From Cupriavidus basilensis (lineage in GTDB: Bacteria; Pseudomonadota; Gammaproteobacteria; Burkholderiales; Burkholderiaceae): a stretch of 64,000 nt of DNA. Shown here piece after piece: positions 32,542 through 41,174 of this stretch (its first letter is position 1; every line of letters starts with the position of its first letter). The DNA is taken from NCBI RefSeq assembly GCF_000832305.1, contig NZ_CP010537.1, positions 372,001 through 436,000 of the forward strand, given 5' to 3'. The position numbers were made by a program, and so were the translations under genes. Below the pieces are notes generated by a model that did no database searches, was not told where the DNA came from, and saw only the letters and a program-made list of their open reading frames with translations.

Positions 32542-32598
32542 GTCGCTACACTTTCCTCGTGTACCCAAATCTGACAAGGGTAGGCACAAGGAAAAATG

Positions 32599-32964
32599 AT
32601 GAACAAGAAGCAAACGCTCGCCGCCGCTCTGGCACTCTCCCTCGTCGGCATCGCCGCCGCCAGCCCCTCCGCCTGGAGCGCCACGCCGGCCACGAAAGCC
32701 GCCCGTGTCGCCGCTCTGTTCGGCAGTCCCGCCGACGTGAGCACGACGACCCGCACGGTCACGCTGGTCCCGGGCATGAACTACGTGAACGCGGCATCCG
32801 GCGAATCGGTGGCCTTCCGCGCCGGCGACAAGACCGTCGGCTGGACGTTCCTGGAGGCCATCGGCGGGACCTCGGTCGACATGAGGACCATCTTCCCGGC
32901 GATGGCGCAGGCCAGGGGGATCCGGGTGTACATCGCGCCGAGCCAGTTGTTTACCGGAGGCTGA
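32599..32964 (+). CDS. CzcE-like periplasmic protein
   Basis: A 121-residue exported protein with the CzcE fold signature: signal MNKKQTLAAALALSLVGIAA (cut after AWSA), then a mature beta-rich domain RTVTLVPGMNYVNAASGESV through VGWTFLEAIGGTSVDMRTIF. CzcE of heavy-metal-resistance plasmids binds Cu/Co. This copy has no histidine and no cysteine, so the known Cu ligands seem absent. It is not next to other czc genes. Start 32599 has AAGGA at spacing 6; ATG 32596 is also possible. Confidence 0.65.
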   Translation: MNKKQTLAAALALSLVGIAAASPSAWSATPATKAARVAALFGSPADVSTTTRTVTLVPGMNYVNAASGESVAFRAGDKTVGWTFLEAIGGTSVDMRTIFPAMAQARGIRVYIAPSQLFTGG

Positions 32965-32989
32965 GTCTGGATGAAATACAGTGCATGGA

Positions 32990-33035
32990 TTGTATTTTGA
33001 ATTTACAATCTTTGGCCTGTATTTTGTTTTTACAA
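32990..33035. promoter_or_regulatory. Repeated HipB-type operator half-sites
   Basis: Two copies, 27 bases apart, of an 18-base element TGTATTTTGNNTTTACAA (32991-33008 and 33018-33035, 16 of 18 identical), each an imperfect inverted repeat; an upstream TGTATTT/AAATACA pair extends the array to 32974. They lie just before hipB and probably bind it. Confidence 0.65.
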
Positions 33036-33076
33036 GTTATACTTTGTCGGGTAAGTAACATGTGCCGGAGATCGCC

Positions 33077-33448
33077 GTGGACTATCCCATCAAAGCCATC
33101 AGCCAGCTACGTCCCATCCTGCAAGGCTTTCGCAAGGCCAGTCACCTGACGCAGGCGGAGGTTGCCGCCAAGCTGGGCATCACGCAGCAGTCCTATGCCC
33201 AACTGGAGGCCAACCCAGCCGCGGCCAGTATTGAGCGTCTCTACCGGACCCTGCAAGTTCTTGGGGTGGAACTGGTATTGAGTCCGGTGGCCTCACAGGC
33301 TGCCATGCGTCCCAGCGCCTGTCAGTCGGCGCCGGGACAAGGCACCGCGGCGACTGCATGGGTGGCGCAAGATAGCGCCGCCTCCGCCAAGCCTAAGCGC
33401 GCGAAGGCGACCGCGCCCACCGTGCCGAAGCGGCGCGAGGCTTGGTAG
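33077..33448 (+). CDS. hipB: HipB-type antitoxin (XRE family)
   Basis: A 123-residue antitoxin. The XRE helix-turn-helix is LRPILQGFRKASHLTQAEVA, AKLGITQQSYAQLEANPAAA (residues ~10-50); the C-terminal ~50 residues are Ala/Lys/Arg-rich and low-complexity. I chose GTG 33077 with GGAG at spacing 6; GTG 33062 is an alternative. HipB represses the operon and neutralises HipA. Stop is two bases before the hipA ATG. Confidence 0.85.
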   Translation: MDYPIKAISQLRPILQGFRKASHLTQAEVAAKLGITQQSYAQLEANPAAASIERLYRTLQVLGVELVLSPVASQAAMRPSACQSAPGQGTAATAWVAQDSAASAKPKRAKATAPTVPKRREAW

Positions 33449-33450
33449 GC

Positions 33451-34785
33451 ATGGGACGCCGCTCACACAAGCAAAGGCTGCAGATCTGGATGAACGGCGT
33501 CCCAGTCGGCATCTGGGAGCGCGCGCAGGTGGAGTCGCTGACCTACTTTGACGAGTGGATCCAGGACGAGCAAGGGCGCCCGCTCTCGCTGTCCCTCCCA
33601 TTCCTGCCGGCCAATGCGTCCTACAAGGGCCGCATCGTCACCGATTTCTTCGACAATCTGCTGCCGGACAGCGATGCCATCCGGCGTCGCCTCGCGCAAC
33701 GCTACCGGACCGGCGGCGTCACGCCGTTCGAACTGCTAGCCGTGCTGGGGCGCGATTGCGTTGGCGCGCTGCAGTTGCTGGAGGAGGGGGATGTGCCAGC
33801 CGACCTGACGACGATCAACGGCAGGCCATTGTCTGAAGCGCAGGTCGCACGCGTGCTTCGCGACACCACGAGCGCCGCGCCACTGGGTGCTTACGATGGC
33901 GACGACGAGCTACGCCTGTCGATTGCGGGGGCGCAAGAGAAGACGGCGCTGCTCCACCATCAAGGACAGTGGATGTTGCCCCACGGCAGCACGCCGACCA
34001 CCCACATCTTCAAGCTGCCGTTGGGCATGGTGGGCAATATGCGGGCCGACATGCGGACCTCGGTGGAGAACGAGTGGCTGTGCGCGCAGATCGTTGCCGG
34101 CTATGGGCTACCCGTGGCCCGCTGCGACATCGCACGCTTCGAAGACCAGAAGGCGCTGATCGTCGAGCGCTTCGACCGCCGGCGGGCGAGCGACGGGCGT
34201 TGGATTGTCCGTCTTCCGCAAGAGGATCTCTGCCAGGCAACGGGCACACCTGCGCTGCTGAAGTACCAGGCGGATGGCGGCCCCGGCATGACGGCGCTGA
34301 TGAACATGCTTGCTGGTTCCGAGCAGGCCGAAGCCGACCGGCGCAACTTCTTTAAAGCGCAACTGGTGTTCTGGCTGCTTGCCGCGACAGATGGCCATGC
34401 GAAGAATTTCAGCATTGCGCTACTGCCGCGCGGCAGTTACCGGTCCACGCCGCTCTACGATGTGCTTTCGGCTCACCCAATCATCGGGCCCGGCCGCAAT
34501 CAGGTCGCGCCGCAGAAAGCAAAGCTGGCCATGGCAGTTCGCGGCAACGAGAACTACTACCTGATCGGGCAGATACGCCGCAGGCACTGGCTTGCACAAG
34601 GCCGGCAGGTCGGCTTGAGCAAGGAGAGCGTCGAAGCGCTTATCCAGGAACTGATCGCCGCAACGGACCTGGTGCTGTCCACGGTCGCGGCCAGCCTGCC
34701 TGCAGGTTTCCCCGCCGACCTGGCCGCCGCAATTCTCGACGGCGTACGGCGGCAGTCCCGCAAGCTGGCCGGAATGCCGGCATAG
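33451..34785 (+). CDS. hipA: HipA serine/threonine kinase toxin
   Basis: A 444-residue HipA-type kinase, which phosphorylates glutamyl-tRNA synthetase or another target to cause dormancy. The N-terminal HipA_N part (IWMNGVPVGIWERAQ) is followed by the ATP-loop SIAGAQEKTALL (Lys164), the HIFKLP and VERFDRR motifs and the catalytic Asp314 in AATDGHAKNFS. C-terminal SYRSTPLYDVLSAHP is typical. All key residues are present, so it appears active. Two bases after hipB. Confidence 0.92.
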   Translation: MGRRSHKQRLQIWMNGVPVGIWERAQVESLTYFDEWIQDEQGRPLSLSLPFLPANASYKGRIVTDFFDNLLPDSDAIRRRLAQRYRTGGVTPFELLAVLGRDCVGALQLLEEGDVPADLTTINGRPLSEAQVARVLRDTTSAAPLGAYDGDDELRLSIAGAQEKTALLHHQGQWMLPHGSTPTTHIFKLPLGMVGNMRADMRTSVENEWLCAQIVAGYGLPVARCDIARFEDQKALIVERFDRRRASDGRWIVRLPQEDLCQATGTPALLKYQADGGPGMTALMNMLAGSEQAEADRRNFFKAQLVFWLLAATDGHAKNFSIALLPRGSYRSTPLYDVLSAHPIIGPGRNQVAPQKAKLAMAVRGNENYYLIGQIRRRHWLAQGRQVGLSKESVEALIQELIAATDLVLSTVAASLPAGFPADLAAAILDGVRRQSRKLAGMPA

Positions 34786-34854
34786 CGGAGCAACTGCCAG
34801 GCGCCCGCCGGCTTTGATAACCACCCCCCAAGCGTTCCAATTCCACGAACCGGT

Positions 34855-34900
34855 GATTCGAATCTTTCGGATGGCCGGGCTCCGGCCACAAAAATATACT
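34855..34900 (+). promoter_or_regulatory. Promoter and dyad upstream of Bug gene
   Basis: A GATTCGAATC palindrome at 34855-34864, a hairpin TGGCCGG-GCT-CCGGCCA at 34872-34888, and TATACT (34895-34900) as a possible -10, about 89 bases before the GTG. Speculative but the only AT-rich stretch in the 203-bp gap. Confidence 0.35.
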
Positions 34901-34988
34901 GGCCGGCAGCCCCAAGCCATCGATGTTGGCGTTCTCCGCCTCTTGTCGAGCAGGCGGCGGCACACAAGAACGAAAGACCGGAGACACC

Positions 34989-35993
34989 GTGAAATCCATC
35001 CAGGCCCGCCTGCGCCTGCTCGCCTTGTGCGGCAGCGCCCTTAGTTCCCTGATTTCCCTGACAGCCTCCGCGCCCGCGCTGGCCCAGCCGGACCCGTATC
35101 CCAGCAAGCCTGTCACCATCGTGGTGGCATTCGCGCCCGGCGGCATGACCGATATCGTGGGGCGTTTGCTGGCGGCCGAACTGTCGCAGGCGTTCAAGCA
35201 GAGCTTTGTGGTGGAGAACCGTCCCGGCGCCGCCGGGCAGATCGCGACCGAGTATGTGGCGCGCAAGCCCAACGATGGTTATACGCTGCTGCTTAGCGCG
35301 ACCGGCCATGTGATCGGGCCGGCCGTGCAGAAGAACGTGCGCTACCAGCCGGTGAAGGATTTCGAGCCGATCGCATTGATCGCCAAGGCGCCGAACATGC
35401 TGGTGGTGAACCCATCGGTGCCGGCCAAGACGTTGCCGGAGTTCATCAAGTGGGCTAGATCGCAGCCCAGCGTGCCGTATGGCTCGGCCGGGGTCGGCGG
35501 CTCCACGCACCTTGCCGGCGAGTTGTTCCGGCAAGTGGCGGGCGTGCCGCTGGTGCATGTGCCGTACAAGGGCGCGTCGCCGTCGACCAACGATGTGGTG
35601 GCGGGGCAGATTCCGATGGTGTTCCAGGATTCCATGAGCGTGTCGGCGTTTATCGCGGCCGGCAAGCTGCGCCCGATCGCGGTCACCAGCGCGGAGCGCA
35701 GCAAGCTGTTTCCCGATCTGCCGACCATTGCCGAAGCCGGTTTCAAGAACTATGACCTCTACACCTGGCTGGGTCTGTACGCGCCAGCCGGCACGTCGCC
35801 GGAGATCGTGGCGCGACTGAACCTGGAGGCCAACCGCATCATGAGCTCGCCGGAGATGGCGGCCAAGCTGCGCAAGCAAAGCGCCGAAGCCGCGGGCACG
35901 CTGGGGCCGGCGGAATTCCGCAAGTACGTCGAGGCCGAGGTGGCCAAGTGGCAGCGCACTGTGCAGGTTACCGGCGTGAAGGTGGACGAGTAG
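34989..35993 (+). CDS. Bug-family (TctC-like) periplasmic receptor, GTG start
   Basis: A 334-residue Bug receptor. Signal peptide with LRLLALCGSALSSLISLTAS, mature start QPDPYPSKPVTIV. Blocks: FAPGGMTDIVGRLLAAELSQ, VVENRPGAAGQIATEYVARK, NDGYTLLL, VHVPYKGASPSTNDVVAGQI. GTG at 34989 has GGAGA upstream and opens the signal peptide. It begins a plus-strand group with DUF35, thiolase and hydratase/dehydrogenase, so its ligand may feed a CoA-dependent catabolic route. An in-frame run of VNEP-type codons follows the stop. Confidence 0.87.
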   Translation: MKSIQARLRLLALCGSALSSLISLTASAPALAQPDPYPSKPVTIVVAFAPGGMTDIVGRLLAAELSQAFKQSFVVENRPGAAGQIATEYVARKPNDGYTLLLSATGHVIGPAVQKNVRYQPVKDFEPIALIAKAPNMLVVNPSVPAKTLPEFIKWARSQPSVPYGSAGVGGSTHLAGELFRQVAGVPLVHVPYKGASPSTNDVVAGQIPMVFQDSMSVSAFIAAGKLRPIAVTSAERSKLFPDLPTIAEAGFKNYDLYTWLGLYAPAGTSPEIVARLNLEANRIMSSPEMAAKLRKQSAEAAGTLGPAEFRKYVEAEVAKWQRTVQVTGVKVDE

Positions 35994-36005
35994 GTGGGCG
36001 GCCAG

Positions 36006-36053
36006 GTGAACGAGCCGGTGAACGAGCCGGTGAGCGAGCCGGTGAACGAGCAA
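36006..36053 (+). repeat. 12-bp tandem repeat after Bug stop, four copies
   Basis: Units GTGAACGAGCCG (x2), GTGAGCGAGCCG and GTGAACGAGCAA. Read in the Bug frame past its TAG, they encode VNEP VNEP VSEP VNEQ, ending at a TAA 27 codons on. Confidence 0.85.
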
Positions 36054-36063
36054 GGGCGGAGCC

Positions 36064-36459
36064 ATGTCGATGCATAACGAATCTTCCACGCAGCACGCCC
36101 AGGGCGCGGACGCCTTCTACTTCGGGCAACTGGCCCAGGGCCGCTTCGTCATTCCCCGCTGTGCGGATTGTGGCCGGTGGCACTTCTTTCCACGCGTGCT
36201 TTGCCCGCACTGCGGCTCGGATGCGCTGGAATGGCTTGCGCCTTCGGGGCGCGGCACCGTGTACGCCACCACCACGGTGCGCCGCAGGGAGGGCGACTAC
36301 AACGTCTGCCTGGTCGACCTGGACGAAGGGCCAAGGATGATGAGCCGCATCACCGGCGTCGCGCCGGATGCGGTGCGCATCGGCATGCGCGTGCAGGTGC
36401 AGGTCGCGCACGAGGAAGCCGGGCCGTTGCTCGTATTCACGCCGGGAGAGACGCAATGA
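36064..36459 (+). CDS. Zn-ribbon OB-fold protein (DUF35)
   Basis: A 131-residue DUF35 protein. Zinc-ribbon cysteines: RCADCG and LCPHCG (residues ~33-52), then an OB-fold (GRGTVYATTTVRRREGDYNV, GMRVQVQVAHEEAGPLLVF). DUF35 proteins form complexes with thiolase-like enzymes, for example the ChsH2/Ltp2 aldolases of steroid side-chain degradation. The next gene, a thiolase-like protein, overlaps the stop by ATGA, so the two very likely form such a heterocomplex. Confidence 0.9.
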   Translation: MSMHNESSTQHAQGADAFYFGQLAQGRFVIPRCADCGRWHFFPRVLCPHCGSDALEWLAPSGRGTVYATTTVRRREGDYNVCLVDLDEGPRMMSRITGVAPDAVRIGMRVQVQVAHEEAGPLLVFTPGETQ

Positions 36460-37637
36460 TGGGCAGCACCAGAGGCACATCCGGCTCGCAGCGCGGCGCC
36501 ATCGCCATCCTCGGCACCGGGCTGGCCGGCCTGGGCCACGCCGGCGGGCGTACCGAGCAGGAGATCATCGCGCAGGCGGCGCATGCCGCGGTGAAGGCCA
36601 GCGGACTGCGCATGCAGCAGATCGACGGCATCATCACCTCCAGCCTCACCTCGCCGTGGTGGGTGATGCGCATGGCCGAGTACCTTGGCATCCGGCCGAG
36701 ATTCTCCGATAGCACGATGTTTGGCGGCTCGTCGTTTATCGCCGACCTGAAGATTGCCGCCATGGCGATCGAGGCGGGCGAATGCGACAACGTACTGATC
36801 TGCTACGGCAGCACGCCGCGCAGCGTGCCGAGCAGCTCGCGCCAGAACCAGATGCGGGCCGAGCTTGACCCGCAGCCCTACGAGCACCCGTACAAGCCCT
36901 TCAACCCGCCCAGCAGCTATGCGCTGGCCGCGGCACGCCACATGCACCAGTACGGCACCACGCGCACGCAACTGGCTGAGGTGGCCGTGGCCGCGCGCAG
37001 GTGGGCGCAGCTCAATCCCGATGCGTTCTCGCGCGACCCGCTTACGGTGGATGACGTCATCAACGCGAAGATGATCTCGGACCCGCTCACGGTGCGTGAT
37101 TGCTGCCTGGTCACCGATGGCGCCGGCGCCTTCGTGGTCACGCGGGCCGACCGCGCGCGCGGCCTGCACGCCAGCCCGGTGTATGTGCTGGGTTGCGGCC
37201 ATGCCCACTGGCACCGGCAGATTTCCTGCATGGACGATGTGACGGTCACGCCCGCCGTGGAGTCCGGGCGCAGGGCATTCACCGAGGCGGGCCTGACGCC
37301 GGACGATATCGACGTGGTGGAGCTCTACGATGCGTTCACCATCAACCCGATCCTGTTCCTGGAGGATCTCGGCTTCTGCGCCAAGGGCGAGGGCGGCGCC
37401 TTCGTGTCTGGTGGGCGCATCGAGCCGGGCGGTGCGTTCCCGATGAACACCAATGGCGGCGGGCTGTCCTGCCTCCACCCGGGCATGTACAGCATCTTCC
37501 TGGTGATCGAGGCCGTCACGCAGCTGCGCCGCGAGGCGGGCGCCCGCCAGGTCAAGGACGCGGACATTGCGCTGGTGCATGGCAATGGCGGCGTGCTGTC
37601 CAGCCAGGCTACGGCCATTCTCTCCACCTCGCTTTGA
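36456..37637 (+). CDS. Thiolase-like protein (SCP2/Ltp2 type) lacking catalytic cysteine
   Basis: A 393-residue thiolase-fold protein. The usual nucleophile segment CSSG/CxSG reads MFGGSSFIADLKIA, with Ser in place of Cys, and the second Cys motif reads LVHGNGGVLSS; the His in GGLSCLHPGM is retained. This is the noncanonical thiolase group, which with DUF35 partners performs retro-aldol C-C cleavage rather than thiolysis. Starts at 36456, overlapping the DUF35 gene; GGGAGAG site upstream. Supports a CoA-thioester side-chain cleavage step. Confidence 0.85.
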   Translation: MMGSTRGTSGSQRGAIAILGTGLAGLGHAGGRTEQEIIAQAAHAAVKASGLRMQQIDGIITSSLTSPWWVMRMAEYLGIRPRFSDSTMFGGSSFIADLKIAAMAIEAGECDNVLICYGSTPRSVPSSSRQNQMRAELDPQPYEHPYKPFNPPSSYALAAARHMHQYGTTRTQLAEVAVAARRWAQLNPDAFSRDPLTVDDVINAKMISDPLTVRDCCLVTDGAGAFVVTRADRARGLHASPVYVLGCGHAHWHRQISCMDDVTVTPAVESGRRAFTEAGLTPDDIDVVELYDAFTINPILFLEDLGFCAKGEGGAFVSGGRIEPGGAFPMNTNGGGLSCLHPGMYSIFLVIEAVTQLRREAGARQVKDADIALVHGNGGVLSSQATAILSTSL

Positions 37638-37651
37638 GCCCGCGCAATCCT

Positions 37652-39799
37652 ATGACTTCCCGTTCTTCGGCATCCGTCTTCACCCCGCTCACCGCTACGG
37701 TGCCGACGGTGCCGACGGTGCAATACGGCCGCCAGGGCCGTATCGCCATCCTGTTGCTCGACAACCCACCCGTGAACGGCCTCGGGGACACCGTGCGCCT
37801 TGGCCTGTTCGACGGCATCGCCCAGGCCACGCAAGACGATGCCGTGGCGGCAATCGTGATCCTCGGCGCCGGCAAGGTGTTCTGCGGCGGCGCGGATATC
37901 CGCCAGTTCAATGCGCCGGCTGCCAGCGCGCAGCCCACCCTGCGCCAGGTGATCGCGCGCATCGAGCAGTCGGCCAAGCCGGTGGTTGCCGCCATTCATG
38001 GCGTGGCGCTGGGCGGTGGCATGGAACTGGCGCTCGGTTGCCACTACCGCATCGCCAGCGCCGATGCCAGCCTGGGGCTGCCCGAGGTCAACCTCGGGCT
38101 GGTGCCGGGCGGCGGCGGCACGCAGCGCCTGCCGCGCCTGATTGGCGTACCGGCGGCGCTGGAGCTGATCCAGGGCGGCAAGCCCGTGCGCGGTGACAAG
38201 GCGGTGGCGCTCGGCATGGCCGATGCACTGATCGATGGCGATCCGCTGGCCGCGGCCATGGCCTTCGCCGAGCGCGTGGCCGGTTTGCCGGGCGCCCATC
38301 CGGTGATCGCGCGCAGGCCTTGTGCCGATGCCGCTGGCGTGGACTTTGCAGCGCGCAGCGCGGCGGTTAGCGCCAAGGCGCGCAATGCGCTGGCGCAACG
38401 CGCCGCCATTGCTTGCGTGCAAGCCGCCACGCGCCTGCCGATCGACGCCGGTCTCGACGACGAACGTGCCCGCTTCGACCAGCTCGTGGCAAGCACGGAA
38501 TCGAAGGCGCTGCGCCACCTCTTCTTCGCCGAGCGCGAGGCGCCCAAGGTGGCAGCACTGCCGGCAGGCGCATCGCTGCGCACTGTGGCGCGGGTGGGCA
38601 TTCTCGGCGCCGGCACCATGGGCGCAGGCATTGCCATGGCCTTTGCCAACGCCGGCATTGCGGTGACCTTGCTGGAGCAGCAGCAGGCCGCGCTGGATCG
38701 GGGGCTGGCCATGATCCGCCGCAACTACGAGATCACGGCCGCCAAGGGCAAGCTCACGGCGCAGGAGATTGCACAGCGGATGGCATGCATCACGCCCACG
38801 CTGGCCGATGCCGCCCTGGCGGACGCCGACCTGGTCATCGAAGCGGTCTTCGAGGACATGGCGGTCAAAAAGGCCGTGTTCGCCCGGCTCGACGCGTTAT
38901 GCAAGCCCGGCGCCATCCTCGCCACCAATACCTCGCGCCTGAGCATCGACGTGATCGCCGCATCCACTTCGCGCCCGCAAGATGTGATCGGGCTGCACTT
39001 CTTCAGCCCGGCCAATGTCATGAAGCTGCTGGAAGTGGTGCAGGGCGAGCGCACCGCTCCGGAGGTCATCGCCACCTGCATGAAGATGGCCCGGGCCATC
39101 GGCAAGATCCCGGTGCTGGTGCGCGTGTGCGAAGGGTTTGTCGGCAACCGCATGCTCACGCCATACTGGCGCGAGGCCGGCTTCCTGCTGGAGGAGGGCG
39201 CATCGCCGCAACAGGTGGACGGCGCGCTCACGCGCTTTGGCATGGCCATGGGCCCGCTGGCCATGGCCGATCTTGCCGGCATGGATATCAACTGGGCCAC
39301 GCGCAAGCGGCTCGCGCCGACGCGGCCCGCGCACCTGCGCTACTCCAAGGTGGCCGATCGCATCTGCGAGCAAGGCCGCTTCGGCCAGAAGACCAATGCG
39401 GGCTATTACCGCTACGAAGCCGGTAGCCGCGCGCCGCTGCCCGATCCGGCGGTCGACGCACTGATCCGCGCCTGCGCGGCGGAAGCCGGCATCGAACGCC
39501 GCGAGGTGAGTGACGAGGAGATCGTCGAGCGCTGCATGCTCGCGCTGGCCAACGAGGGCGCGCGCATCCTGGAGGAGGGCATCGCGCGGCGCGCCGCGGA
39601 TATCGACGTGGTGTACGTGCATGGCTACGGCTTTCCTGCCTGGCGCGGCGGGCCGATGTTCCATGCCGAGACCATCGGCCTGGGCCGCACGCTCGAGAAG
39701 ATCCGGGCGTTGAATGCCATCCACGGCGAGCACTGGACGCCGGCGCCACTGCTGGTGCGGCTGGTGGCGCAGGGCCGCGAGACCTTCGCCGCAGGCTGA
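37652..39799 (+). CDS. Fused enoyl-CoA hydratase / 3-hydroxyacyl-CoA dehydrogenase (FadB/FadJ-like)
   Basis: A 715-residue bifunctional beta-oxidation protein. The N-terminal crotonase domain (~20-190) has the oxyanion pattern GKVFCGGADIRQFN and ALGGGMELALGCHYRIA and catalytic LPEVNLGLVPGGGGTQRLPR. The 3-hydroxyacyl-CoA dehydrogenase domain starts near residue 316 with VGILGAGTMGAGIAMAFANA and has catalytic His in IGLHFFSPANVMKL (about residue 449) and the NTSRLSID motif. C-terminal helical domain GFPAWRGGPMFHAETIGL. Completes a CoA-linked pathway with the thiolase and DUF35 genes. Fifteen bases after the thiolase stop. Confidence 0.9.
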   Translation: MTSRSSASVFTPLTATVPTVPTVQYGRQGRIAILLLDNPPVNGLGDTVRLGLFDGIAQATQDDAVAAIVILGAGKVFCGGADIRQFNAPAASAQPTLRQVIARIEQSAKPVVAAIHGVALGGGMELALGCHYRIASADASLGLPEVNLGLVPGGGGTQRLPRLIGVPAALELIQGGKPVRGDKAVALGMADALIDGDPLAAAMAFAERVAGLPGAHPVIARRPCADAAGVDFAARSAAVSAKARNALAQRAAIACVQAATRLPIDAGLDDERARFDQLVASTESKALRHLFFAEREAPKVAALPAGASLRTVARVGILGAGTMGAGIAMAFANAGIAVTLLEQQQAALDRGLAMIRRNYEITAAKGKLTAQEIAQRMACITPTLADAALADADLVIEAVFEDMAVKKAVFARLDALCKPGAILATNTSRLSIDVIAASTSRPQDVIGLHFFSPANVMKLLEVVQGERTAPEVIATCMKMARAIGKIPVLVRVCEGFVGNRMLTPYWREAGFLLEEGASPQQVDGALTRFGMAMGPLAMADLAGMDINWATRKRLAPTRPAHLRYSKVADRICEQGRFGQKTNAGYYRYEAGSRAPLPDPAVDALIRACAAEAGIERREVSDEEIVERCMLALANEGARILEEGIARRAADIDVVYVHGYGFPAWRGGPMFHAETIGLGRTLEKIRALNAIHGEHWTPAPLLVRLVAQGRETFAAG

Positions 39800-40006
39800 A
39801 ACGGCGCAAGGCGCGTGCCTGTGTGCCCGGGCCCCGGTTGCCTTACGGCGAAAGGCGGAGGACACTAGCGTAGTTTTTGCTGGTGCCAGCCGGGCGGTCG
39901 CGCCCAGCGTTTCTTCGTTGTCAGCCAGGTAGCCGAGGATGTTGCCAAGAATCACCCGTCTGCTGCAGCGCGTGGACGAAAGCATTGCGCAAGCCGGCGG
40001 GCGAGC

Positions 40007-41080
40007 ATGACCAGCACGCTGCTTTCCCGTGCCCATCCGTGGCTGCGGCGCGTGCTGCGCCCGGTGCTGGACCCGGCGCGCCGCTACCGCCATGCCAAGG
40101 TGATTCATGCCGCCAGGGTGGCGCTTGGCCTGCTGACGTCCATTGCGCTGACCACGGGCATCCACCTGCCTCATGGCGAATGGGCATCGATCACGCTGCT
40201 GGTGGTCATCGGCGGCCTGCAGCACCACGGCAATATCCGCAAGAAGGCGGCCGAGCGTGCGCTCGGCACGCTGATCGGCGCGGGCGCGGGGCTGGTGATC
40301 ATCCTGCAGCAATCGTATTTTCACGCGCCCTTGCTCAGCTACGCGCTGATCGTCATCGCTTGCGCCATCTGTGCGTATCACGCGATCGGCAAGGGTGGCT
40401 ACGTGGCGCTGCTCTCCGCCATTACCATCTTTATCGTCGCCGGCCATGGCGAGAACGCCATTGCGGACGGCCTCTGGCGCGCGGCGGATGTGCTGATCGG
40501 CATCGCGATCGCACTGCTGTTCTCCTTCGCGCTGCCCCTGCACGCCACCTATACGTGGCGCTACAAGCTGGCCGAGGCCCTGCGCAGTTGCGCCAGGATG
40601 CACACGGCCATCGTCAACGATGCGGGCTTCGACCGGGCCGTGCTGCAGCAGGCCATGGTCCTGCAAGGCAGCTTGCTGGTACAGCTGCGATCGCTGATGC
40701 CGTCGGTGGCCAAGGAGATCAATGTCTCGATGGACCAGCTCGAAGCCATCCAGCACGCCATGCGCGTGTGCATCAGCCTGCTGGAAGTGCTCGCGGCCAC
40801 GCGCCCGCGCGTTGACGACGAACAGGCCAAGGCATTCGTGCGCGACCATCTTGCCGAAGAGAACCGCCGCATCAGCGCCATGCTGATCGGCATGGCGCGC
40901 GCGTTGACCCATGGCGTGGTGGCGCGCCTGGCGCCGCGTGGTACTTGTTCGCTTGCGCGAATTGCGGGCACCGTTGCGCCGCAATGGGCTGGCTATGTCT
41001 CGCTGACGCTGCGCTTGTCCGGCGAGTTCGACGATCTCAGGCAGCGTCTGGCGGCCATCGCGGATCGCTGGAACATTTAA
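40007..41080 (+). CDS. FUSC-family inner-membrane transporter
   Basis: A 357-residue membrane protein of the FUSC type (YccS/aromatic acid exporter-like). After a short cytoplasmic start come about six helices (ARVALGLLTSIALTTG, ASITLLVVIGGLQ, ALGTLIGAGAGLVIILQQ, YALIVIACAICAYHAIG, VALLSAITIFIVAGHG, DVLIGIAIALLFSFALPL), then a cytosolic helical domain from about 195 (TWRYKLAEALRSCAR). It would export an acid or metabolite. Only one FUSC half is present, shorter than full-length members. Possibly part of the CoA-pathway unit, but 207 bp separates them. Confidence 0.8.
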   Translation: MTSTLLSRAHPWLRRVLRPVLDPARRYRHAKVIHAARVALGLLTSIALTTGIHLPHGEWASITLLVVIGGLQHHGNIRKKAAERALGTLIGAGAGLVIILQQSYFHAPLLSYALIVIACAICAYHAIGKGGYVALLSAITIFIVAGHGENAIADGLWRAADVLIGIAIALLFSFALPLHATYTWRYKLAEALRSCARMHTAIVNDAGFDRAVLQQAMVLQGSLLVQLRSLMPSVAKEINVSMDQLEAIQHAMRVCISLLEVLAATRPRVDDEQAKAFVRDHLAEENRRISAMLIGMARALTHGVVARLAPRGTCSLARIAGTVAPQWAGYVSLTLRLSGEFDDLRQRLAAIADRWNI

Positions 41081-41174
41081 GCCCGCTTTGGTGTTCAACG
41101 GTTGCTTCGACGCCGATGCTGAAGTTTGCCCAGGCGCCGGCCTCGTGGATTGCCGGCAGGGAGGAAGCTGGCTG

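Noticed and set aside
39800..40006. Reading frame containing ILGNILGYLADNEETLG on the minus strand
   Set aside because: It is part of a very long frame antisense to the hydratase/dehydrogenase gene and has no start with a ribosome site.
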